Both the position numbers and the translations under genes were made by a program. The notes beneath the pieces are model-generated. The model was not told the origin of the DNA. It ran no database searches and was given only the letters and a program-made list of their open reading frames with translations. From the NCBI GenBank assembly GCA_949742895.1, contig CATJRT010000186.1, positions 1-10,266 on the forward strand: a stretch of DNA of 10,266 nucleotides, in the 5' to 3' direction. The stretch is from an uncultured Eubacteriales bacterium. GTDB lineage: Bacteria; Bacillota_A; Clostridia; Oscillospirales; Oscillospiraceae. Positions 1 through 5,924 of this stretch are shown here, one piece after another; the first letter of the stretch is position 1, and each line of letters begins with the position of its first letter.

Positions 1-753
1 GCCGCAGCCGCTGTGGATGGACCAGGAGGGGGAGATCACCGCGTCAAAGTTGTGCATGACGATGTGCCGGGTCTCATCGCCCTGCCCCATCATGTGGAAC
101 ACCACATTGTCCTCCGGGATATTGAAGTAGGTGTAAACCTCCATCCGCCGCTCGTGGGTGTGGGCGGGCATGGTGTTCCACACCGAGCCCGGCTCCAGCT
201 GGGTCAGACCCATGGAGAGCTGGCAGGTCTCCAGCACATCCGGGTGGATAAACTGGTTGATGACCCGGGCATTGGCAGTCTCCGCAGCGCCGCAGGGCCG
301 CTTATTGGCGTCTGCCATAGACAGGAAGGTGGTCTTGCAGGCCCGGTGTGCCGGGGCAGACACCAGGTAGAACCGGGCGGGGTTGGCCGGATCAGCGCTG
401 GAAAACGCCACATCCTTCGTCCCCATGGTGATATACAGGCAGTCCTCGAAGCCCAAATCGTACTTCCCGCCATCTGCGGTAATGGAGCCGGGGCCACCCA
501 GGTTGAACACGCCGGCCTCCCTGCGCTCCAGGAAATACCGGGTGCCAAAGCTGTGCCAGACGTCGATGCCCTTGTCGATGGAAACGGACTCGCTGACGGG
601 CATGATGCCCAGCACCACCATCCGGTCCACATGGGAATAGACCGCCTGCACCATATCGGGCTGATAGAGGTCCTGGATCAGGAATTCGTCGCGCAGCTCC
701 TGGGTTGTGTAGCGCTTCACGTCCCTGGGGCTTGTTGAATATCGGATATCCAT
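1..753 (-). CDS. kduI: KduI, 5-keto-4-deoxyuronate isomerase (4-deoxy-L-threo-5-hexosulose-uronate ketol-isomerase), 3' end cut by window edge
   Basis: This is a cytoplasmic zinc isomerase of the cupin-like KduI family (EC 5.3.1.17). It converts 5-keto-4-deoxyuronate, formed from unsaturated uronic acids, to 2,5-diketo-3-deoxygluconate on the way to KDG. Translation of the minus strand gives 251 residues, open at the window edge. The E. coli enzyme is 278 residues, so roughly the last 28 lie outside. The metal-site pattern is visible: H198-T-H200 followed by E205 in the segment MPAHTHERRMEVY, and H247 in SPSWSIHSG, each offset by two from the E. coli ligands H196, H198, E203 and H245. The start is ATG at 753-751, preceded by AGGAG seven bases upstream. 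It lies 17 bases after the DUF624 stop, so it is the last visible gene of the minus-strand operon. It fits as the step after GH88. The family call is near certain from residue identity alone. Confidence 0.95.
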   Translation of the reverse strand, partial: MDIRYSTSPRDVKRYTTQELRDEFLIQDLYQPDMVQAVYSHVDRMVVLGIMPVSESVSIDKGIDVWHSFGTRYFLERREAGVFNLGGPGSITADGGKYDLGFEDCLYITMGTKDVAFSSADPANPARFYLVSAPAHRACKTTFLSMADANKRPCGAAETANARVINQFIHPDVLETCQLSMGLTQLEPGSVWNTMPAHTHERRMEVYTYFNIPEDNVVFHMMGQGDETRHIVMHNFDAVISPSWSIHSGCG

Positions 754-770
754 AAAAACACTCCTAAGAT

Positions 771-1487
771 TTATTCAGTATCGGCGGGAACCGCGTCCTC
801 CGCCTGAATGTGGAACACATATTTTTCCAATCCCGGCCACGCCGCAAAGCAGGCAATCAGCCAGAACAGCGACAGGGCGATGGCCACCAGCACAAAGCTG
901 GACCAGGGGAAGGCCAGCACATATCCCGCTGCCAGATCGACGAGCGCCACCAGCGCTGCCAGATTCTGGGGCAAGCGGACCAATGCCAGCAGCAACGCAC
1001 TGCGCACCGCCTCCCTAAGCCGCAGTTCAGAGAATTCCAGCAGGGGGAACAGGGAGAACAGCGCCATCGCCAGCACCGCCATCGCCACCAGCAGCAGCAC
1101 CACCGGGAACGCCAGCAGCCCGCTTTCCGCCATGGCTGCGCCGTAAAACCGCACTCCGCTGCCTAATGCAAACAGCAGCAGGGCCATCAGCCCGCCCGCT
1201 GCAGTGGTGCGCAGGAAGCCGCCCCGGAAAGCGGACCACCAGTCCCGCCACAGATCACCGTGCTCGCCCCGCAGCAGATCCACGCAGACGCGGCTCATGG
1301 CCTTCAGCGCAGCGGGTATCGTCACCAGCGGCAGGCAGCACAGCCAGAACAGGATGTTCACCTTGATGAGCATCCACCAGTTCCGGGAAAACACATACCA
1401 TAGCAGCCTTAACCCCTTGGGACGGGGGCCGTCCGGCTTTGCCTCCCGGCGGGGATCACCCTCATAGAGCGCACGGTACAGGTTCAT
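771..1487 (-). CDS. YesL-like DUF624 integral membrane protein
   Basis: This 238-residue hydrophobic protein belongs to the DUF624/YesL family, which commonly sits beside carbohydrate ABC transporters and YesM/YesN regulators in Firmicutes. Its molecular role is not established. About five membrane segments can be seen, near residues 38-58, 94-114, 124-148, 163-190 and 195-217. A charged N-terminus ends in a Trp-rich lead (SRNWWML), and the aromatic C-terminal stretch FAAWPGLEKYVF is like that of other family members. The start is ATG at 1487-1485, with GAGGAGG seven bases upstream, and 21 bases separate it from the upstream lyase stop. It is therefore co-transcribed with the lyase and kduI. 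Family members are usually near permease genes. None is present here, which supports the idea that permeases were lost from this operon. Confidence 0.85.
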   Translation of the reverse strand: MNLYRALYEGDPRREAKPDGPRPKGLRLLWYVFSRNWWMLIKVNILFWLCCLPLVTIPAALKAMSRVCVDLLRGEHGDLWRDWWSAFRGGFLRTTAAGGLMALLLFALGSGVRFYGAAMAESGLLAFPVVLLLVAMAVLAMALFSLFPLLEFSELRLREAVRSALLLALVRLPQNLAALVALVDLAAGYVLAFPWSSFVLVAIALSLFWLIACFAAWPGLEKYVFHIQAEDAVPADTE

Positions 1488-1508
1488 GGCGACGCCTCCT
1501 CGCAGTTT

Positions 1509-3524
1509 TTACCGGGCCAACACGGTCCCGCTCTGAGTTTCTCCCCTTGTTTCGTCGAACACCACTACGCCGCCAAAGCCGGTGCAGCCGCCGGCCTGGA
1601 AGGTGTCGGTGGGGCTGGCGTACTCTTCATGGGCAACCGCGACGACCCAGCTCTGCGCTCCCTTACGCACCCGCAGAGCCTCAATCTGTTTGTCCTCGAA
1701 GCGGATGCCCTTGAAGTTAGAATCCACCGGCAGCTTTTCCACGCTGAACGGCTCCTCTGTGCCCTTTGTATCCAGGGCAATCACGGCAAACACGCCGGCA
1801 AAGCCGTCCTCGGCCACTGTGGTCTTCAGCACCGGGTTTTCCTCCGCGTGGTTGTAGTGACGGGAGATGCGCCCCCGGCTCAGCGACGGCGTGACGGGGC
1901 TGGCGGACACCAGCTTCAGCTGTGCCACGGCCTTTTCGCCCTCCCAGCGGACTCCACCTTTGGCCAACGCCGCCCTGCCCATCTCCCCGAAGTGGAAGAA
2001 CTGCTCATAGGTGTGAGGCCGGCCGGAATAGAATTCATCCACCACGATGAGCACGTCCGGCTTGAGGTAAACCAGCCGCCGGTTGACATACACCCCCTGC
2101 GGATAGTAGCCCAGGTGGCCCCCCTCAGCATAGCCGTAGCGTCCGTCGCTGTAAAACACCCGGTTCACCGCGCGGCACAGCCGGGAGCACTCCCAGCTGT
2201 CGCGTGTAACATAGAAGTCCTCCCCGTCCACTATCACCGTGTTGTGGGCGCAGGGGTCCTTGAACTCCCGGCGGCGGGGGCCGTAGACGTAGGTAAAGCG
2301 GCCGCTGTCGGTCAGGATGTCCTCGCCGAAGGCAGTCAGGTCAAAGTGAAGCTGATCGGAGTGGCCGTGGCCTGCCCCCAGCAGGCCGCAGTGGAACCGC
2401 ACATAGGTGTCCTCCCGGCCCCAGCCCGAGCGAAAAATATAGTTTCCGCTGTCGTTCAGGGCAAAGTCAGCCGTTTCAGGAGCGGCGGCGGGCAATGCCT
2501 TATAATCCTCTGTCTCCTCAGCGCCCAGCTCCCAGGCGCTGTCAAAGTCCAGTCGGGGATAGCCCGCAGACTTCAGGGCACTGTCCTTGAAGATGGCGGC
2601 GGCTAAGGTCACCAGGTCCCGCTGATCAATGTCGTCGCTGTCCCCCAGCATCGGCTCGGTCCCGTCCGGCTTCTGCCAGGCCAGATCTGCCAGCGCCATG
2701 GCGTGGACGGCCTCTTCCATGCCCTCGGGCAGCAGAATACCCCCCCGCCGGGCCAGCAGCACCACGTCCAGGAAGCAGCGCAACACCTCGTTGTGGTACA
2801 TGGGGGACTGCTCCCACTGCACCCCGTCGGCATACACCTGGATGCGCCGCTCCTCATCCAGCCGCCGCAGAGCCTCTGCGCGGTACTCCGCTGTGCGCGA
2901 CGTGGCGGGCAGCAGGCACCCGGCTACGAACAGGCCATGGTTGGCCAGCACGCCCCAGTTGCTCATCAAATTGTAGCTGTTCCACACGCTCATGATAAAC
3001 TCGGCGTGCTCAGTCATGGACGAGACGAACTTGTCCATCACCTCGGGGGTAATGTGGGGGCTGCCCTCAAAGTACCGCATAGCCTTGCACCAGTTCTCCA
3101 TGCGGATGCCCGCCTCGATGGTGCGCCATGCCTTTTCGTTCTTCGGGTCATCCCAGCGCACGGTGTCCACCCAGTGGACCATCTGGTCCGCGAAGGCTTT
3201 GGCGTACTTCTCGTCCCCGGTAACGGCATAGGCCTGACCCATGCAAGGCCAGAACCGCATCCGGTTGAAGGCGTAGATGAACTCCGGATCGTCCCCGGGC
3301 TGGCGCAGCCAGTCGATGGGGCCGTCGAACACCTCGGGGACGTGGGTCTGCTCCATGTCCCAGCGAAGCTGGAAAATGAATTTCTGCTCCGCCGCCAGAT
3401 TGGCAGTGCGCAGCACCGGCCCCAGCTCGTCCCGGCAGTTGGCCTCGACATAAGCTGCCGCAGCGGCCCGGTCAATGAAAAAGGTGCTGCGCCGGTTTTG
3501 CTCAAAAAACAGGTTCGGGTCCAT
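1509..3524 (-). CDS. Heparinase II/III-family polysaccharide/oligosaccharide lyase, cytoplasmic
   Basis: This intact 671-residue lyase of the heparinase II/III superfamily (the fold shared by PL12, PL15, PL17 and PL21 among others) would cut uronic-acid glycans by beta-elimination. Residues about 1-340 look like the helical (alpha/alpha) toroid: they include N185 and N189-W190-G191 and the motif E238-Q-S-P-M-Y243-H244, where Asn, Tyr and His of this kind line the active site in known members. Residues about 350-671 are the beta-sandwich region with the hallmark G385-H-G-H-S-D390 followed by QLHFD, a DSGRFTY stretch and AHNTVIVDG (426-434). There is no signal peptide or membrane segment, so it should act on imported oligosaccharides. 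The start ATG has GAGGAGG placed across the GH88 stop, 12 bases away, which implies tight coupling. I cannot assign a PL family or substrate; the GH88 and KduI neighbours point to a product with an unsaturated uronic acid. Confidence 0.88.
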   Translation of the reverse strand: MDPNLFFEQNRRSTFFIDRAAAAAYVEANCRDELGPVLRTANLAAEQKFIFQLRWDMEQTHVPEVFDGPIDWLRQPGDDPEFIYAFNRMRFWPCMGQAYAVTGDEKYAKAFADQMVHWVDTVRWDDPKNEKAWRTIEAGIRMENWCKAMRYFEGSPHITPEVMDKFVSSMTEHAEFIMSVWNSYNLMSNWGVLANHGLFVAGCLLPATSRTAEYRAEALRRLDEERRIQVYADGVQWEQSPMYHNEVLRCFLDVVLLARRGGILLPEGMEEAVHAMALADLAWQKPDGTEPMLGDSDDIDQRDLVTLAAAIFKDSALKSAGYPRLDFDSAWELGAEETEDYKALPAAAPETADFALNDSGNYIFRSGWGREDTYVRFHCGLLGAGHGHSDQLHFDLTAFGEDILTDSGRFTYVYGPRRREFKDPCAHNTVIVDGEDFYVTRDSWECSRLCRAVNRVFYSDGRYGYAEGGHLGYYPQGVYVNRRLVYLKPDVLIVVDEFYSGRPHTYEQFFHFGEMGRAALAKGGVRWEGEKAVAQLKLVSASPVTPSLSRGRISRHYNHAEENPVLKTTVAEDGFAGVFAVIALDTKGTEEPFSVEKLPVDSNFKGIRFEDKQIEALRVRKGAQSWVVAVAHEEYASPTDTFQAGGCTGFGGVVVFDETRGETQSGTVLAR

Positions 3525-3536
3525 AGCCGTACCTCC

Positions 3537-4238
3537 TCACCAGTAGGGGTCCCAGTCTCCGGTCATCCGGGTGAGGGCCTCCATGTAGAAATAGTCGCCC
3601 CAGGAAACGCACTCGTCCACGCCCTCCGGGGTACAGGTATTGTAAGGGGACTTTTTGGAGTAGGTCCCGTGGAGAAGCAGCCCGCCGCCTTCCCGCAGGG
3701 GCGCGGCGTAGTTCCGCACCAGACTGCTCATCATGTCCCAGGCTTGCTGCGTATAGAGGTCTCCGCCTCCGATGGGAGGGATGAGCCGCGACGCCTCCAG
3801 CAGCCCGCAAGCCACAATGGCCGCGCTGGAGGAGTCCCGGGGCTCGCCGCTTTCCGGCTGGAAGATCATGTCCCAGCAGGGGACCAGATCCTCCGGCAGG
3901 CGTGTCCGATAGAAATCCAGCGCCTTTCTAAAGGCGTCCATGGCGGCGGAGTCCTGGGTATAGCGTTTGCTCAGAATGGAGCCGTACACCGCCCACGCCT
4001 GCCCGTGCGCCCAGAAGCTGTCCGCCCGGTAACCCTGGCAGGTCTCCCCCCGGTGGGGGGAGCCGTCCTTGTGCATGAAGAAGGTGTGGTAGGTGGAGCC
4101 GTCGGGCCGGAAGGAATTTTTCAGACAGGTGGCGGTATGCTTTACCGCGACGTCCCGGTATTTGCCGTCCCCGGTCATCTCGCTGGCCCAGTAGAGCAGG
4201 GGCAGGTTCATCAGGCAGTCGATGATATAGCGGTAGTC
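3537..4238 (-). pseudogene. GH88 unsaturated glucuronyl hydrolase, 5'-truncated remnant
   Basis: The frame carries the C-terminal ~60% of a GH88 unsaturated glucuronyl hydrolase, which removes the 4,5-unsaturated uronic acid left by lyases. Full-length enzymes are about 370-400 residues. Recognisable GH88 sequence begins at DYRYIID (near 4238) and runs for about 233 residues to the TGA at 3539-3537. It includes the conserved MNLPLLYWAS, the QGY...SFWAHGQAW region, and a normal C-terminus. In this frame a TGA at 4253-4251 closes the ORF only four codons upstream of the homology. The first ATG (4211-4209) has no ribosome site at proper spacing; the nearest GGAG is about 28 bases away. By length comparison with Bacillus sp. 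GL1 UGL (377 residues), the Asp149 equivalent is the D of YIID, just before that ATG, and the Asp88 region is missing. An enzyme made from here should be inactive. The family is certain; pseudogene status is inference. Confidence 0.85.
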
Positions 4239-4257
4239 TCCTTTCTCCTCTCATACA

Positions 4258-4294
4258 AAGGCTGGCGGGGCGGAACATCCGCCCCGCCAGCCTT
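4258..4294 (-). terminator. Strong intercistronic hairpin after the binding-protein gene
   Basis: A perfect 16-bp inverted repeat (AAGGCTGGCGGGGCGG and its complement) encloses a 5-base loop. It starts 26 bases after the binding-protein stop codon. On the minus strand it is followed by TTTGTATG, a weak U-tract, so it may act as a partial terminator or an mRNA 3'-end stabiliser. Such elements often sit between an abundant solute-binding protein and the less abundant permeases. On the plus strand no T-run follows. Confidence 0.75.
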
Positions 4295-4320
4295 GTGAAT
4301 CTGTGGGATCAATCAGCAGC

Positions 4321-5655
4321 TCAGCCCAGCAGAGCGCCGACCTCGTTGTTCATCTTCTCAATGCCCTCGTCCACGGACATGGCGCCGGTCATAATGCCGT
4401 CATGGGCCTCGTTGAGGATGGTTTCAATGTCAGCGGCCTTGTCGTGCATGGGCATCTCCAGGTACACCTGGGTGGTCTTGAGGGCTTCCTTGCTGTTCTC
4501 GTCGGTGGGGAAGCCGTCCATCTTGGCCAGCTCATCCAGCACGGCGTCGCTCTTGATGGCGGGGAAGGTGCCGGTCTTGGCGATGATCTCGGCGCCCTGC
4601 TCTCCGCCCACAAACTTGGCGAAGTCAATGGCGGCGGCCTTCTTGGAGGAGGCGGCGTTCACAGCCACAGAGGTGATGGTGCCCAGGGTGGTGCCGGCGG
4701 ACACGCCCTCGGGATGGGGGTACTTTACGATGCCCCAGTTGGTGGCCTGGGACTCACCGGACTTGACCTTCTCGATCTGGGTGGGGATAAACCAGCTTCC
4801 CATGTTCATCATGGCGACCTAATTGTTGAAGAACACGCCGGAGTAGTGGGTCTGGGTGGCCTTCAGGGTGCCATAGTCCTGGCAGATGCCGTCGTTCTGC
4901 TCGGCGAGGACCCACTCATAGGTATCCTTCATGAAGTCATACTTGCCGTCTACAACGGTGTTCTGGCCGTCCAGCACGGCAAACAGGGAGGCGGCGGAGC
5001 GCCACGTGTGGAAGTGAGAGCCGTACACCTTGCCGGCTCCGCTACCATTGGTGACCTTGCGGGCCAGCTCGTCATACTCGGCAATGGTCATGTCATTGGT
5101 GGGATACTCCACATTGGCAGCATCAAACAGGTCCTTATTGTAGTAGACAACCCAGTGGTCGGAGCGGAAGGGGATGGCATAATAGGCGCCGTCCACGGTG
5201 ATCTGCTCAATGGTGCCGCCATAGAGGGTGGTGTCGATGTCCTGGCCGCTCAGGTCGGACAGGTAGCCGCCCTTCACCAGATTGGCATAGCCGGGGATGT
5301 CCTTCACGCACACCACGTCCAGGTCAGCGTTGCCGGTGAGCTGGGTAATGAGGGCGTTCTGGTAGTCGGTGGAGCCCAGGTCCACCATCTCGATCTTCAC
5401 GTTGGGATGGTCGGCCACGTAGGCGTCGATCAGGGGCTGATAATAAGTAGTGAGGTTGATGTCCCACACCGCCCACTTCAGGGTGACTTCCTCATCGGTA
5501 GGGCCAGCGGGCTCGCTGGAGTTCTCAGGGGTCTGGCTGTTTTCGTTGCCGGGGGTCTGGCTGTTCTCGTTTCCGGGGTTGTCGCCGGAGCCGCAGGCGG
5601 CCAGGCCAATGGTCATAACCAGGGCCAGAAGCAGTGCAAGCAGTTTCTTTTTCAT
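4321..5655 (-). pseudogene. ABC sugar-transport substrate-binding lipoprotein, interrupted by an in-frame TAG
   Basis: This is an extracellular solute-binding protein of the carbohydrate (CUT1, family 1) type that would capture oligosaccharides at the cell surface for an ABC importer. The start is ATG at 5655-5653, with GGAGG six bases upstream; a longer upstream reading of the frame is not supported. Residues 1-20 are a lipoprotein signal (KKK, hydrophobic core, LAAC), with the lipidated Cys at 21 followed by a low-complexity linker. The frame would give 444 codons, but codon 279 (4821-4819) is TAG, between VFFNN and VAMMNMGSWF. Both halves are in the same frame and join without gap; a single CAG-to-TAG change would explain it, since Q is common at this place in the family. 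The C-terminal half has ATGs at 4812 and 4809 but no evident ribosome site. It is normally followed by two permease genes, which are absent. It could be a true nonsense mutation or a base-call error. Confidence 0.85.
5529..5576 (-). repeat. Two tandem 24-bp units coding the lipoprotein linker
   Basis: The units at 5529-5552 and 5553-5576 differ at two positions and encode PGNENSQT twice, directly after the lipidated cysteine of the binding protein. The low-complexity Asn/Ser/Pro tether continues into PENSSEP. Linkers of this kind vary in length through slippage. Confidence 0.85.
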
Positions 5656-5762
5656 AGTGTACCTCCGTTTTTTGATTGTTTTCTTGTGGGTTTTGCCTGA
5701 TGTGCCTATTCTATGCAAACAAACCCGCAAATGGTATGTAAAATTTCAAGGGGAACCTTCCA

Positions 5763-5790
5763 ATTATTCAGCAATTTGCTTTGCCCTCAA
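5763..5790 (-). promoter_or_regulatory. Candidate sigma-A-type promoter for the binding-protein operon
   Basis: Read on the minus strand, TTGAGG (5790-5785) and AATAAT (5768-5763) are separated by 16 bases. The -10 matches the consensus at five of six positions and the -35 at four. It would give a leader of roughly 100 bases. A second possible -10, TAGAAT at 5713-5708, has a poor -35, as is usual for activator-dependent promoters. Which one is used cannot be decided from sequence. Confidence 0.4.
5770..5780. promoter_or_regulatory. Small palindrome in the promoter spacer, possible operator
   Basis: AGCAA-T-TTGCT is a perfect 11-base palindrome around T5775. It lies inside the spacer of the candidate minus-strand promoter, where a bound repressor could block RNA polymerase. 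Its short length means it could be chance. Confidence 0.25.
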
Positions 5791-5811
5791 AAAAACATAT
5801 AATTTCTACAC

Positions 5812-5835
5812 TTTTTCATGTATTTTTTTCATGTA
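5812..5835. repeat. Direct repeat in the divergent regulatory region, candidate regulator site
   Basis: TTTTTCATGTA occurs twice (5812-5822 and 5825-5835) at a 13-base period. On the minus strand each copy reads TACATGAAAAA. The pair lies about 20 bases upstream of the candidate -35 of the binding-protein promoter and about 28 bases upstream of the kinase promoter -35. AraC-type regulators often bind direct repeats just upstream of a -35, so the YesN-type regulator encoded at 7724-9346 is the natural candidate. That assignment is inference. Confidence 0.4.
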
Positions 5836-5862
5836 CTGCTGCAAAGGAGGCAATTTTTTCGG

Positions 5863-5890
5863 TTGACATCTGGTGAAAAATATGTAACAT
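5863..5890 (+). promoter_or_regulatory. Candidate sigma-A-type promoter for the kinase/regulator operon
   Basis: A perfect TTGACA (5863-5868) is followed after 16 bases by TAACAT (5885-5890), which matches four of six -10 positions. Transcription would begin near 5897, about 28 bases before the kinase start codon. The consensus -35 suggests that the kinase and regulator are made at a basal level without activation. Confidence 0.5.
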
Positions 5891-5903
5891 ATGAAAATGT
5901 AAC
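5881..5903. repeat. ATGTAAC direct repeat and TATGTAACATA palindrome at the kinase promoter
   Basis: ATGTAAC occurs at 5882-5888 and 5897-5903, a 15-base period, each preceded by a GAAAA run. The first copy is part of an 11-base palindrome (5881-5891) over the -10 element. A protein bound here would cover the start of transcription, so feedback control of the kinase operon is possible but unproven. Confidence 0.3.
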
Positions 5904-5924
5904 GTGAAAAAGGAGGGCGTCTGT

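Noticed and set aside
13..738. Plus-strand open frame of 241 codons at the left edge
   Set aside because: The minus strand here is unmistakably KduI, with zinc ligands in place; the plus frame is its shadow.
3928..4278. Minus-strand open frame starting inside the hairpin and overlapping GH88 in another frame
   Set aside because: It begins in the hairpin loop and reads GH88 DNA out of frame, giving no recognisable protein. It does not rescue the missing GH88 N-terminus.
2703..4298. Plus-strand open frame of 531 codons opposite the lyase and GH88
   Set aside because: It is antisense to clear heparinase II/III and GH88 homology and crosses gene borders; its His/Gly/Val-rich composition is typical of a shadow frame.
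4303..5700. Plus-strand open frame of 465 codons opposite the binding protein
   Set aside because: It is Gly/Val/His/Leu-rich shadow sequence with no motifs, antisense to a clear lipoprotein gene.
5656..5730. Extended N-terminus for the binding protein (start at 5730)
   Set aside because: The added residues precede a perfect lipoprotein signal peptide and cover its ribosome site; the ATG at 5655 is the right start.
5843..5907. AAAGGAGG followed by TTG and a 14-codon frame (possible leader peptide)
   Set aside because: The TTG is part of the TTGACA -35 element and lies 12 bases from the ribosome-like site, so the frame would not be within the transcript from that promoter. No peptide feature supports it.
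5904..5924. GTG at 5904 as the kinase start
   Set aside because: It would put the strong AAGGAGGG site inside the coding region and has no ribosome site of its own; GTG at 5925 is better placed.
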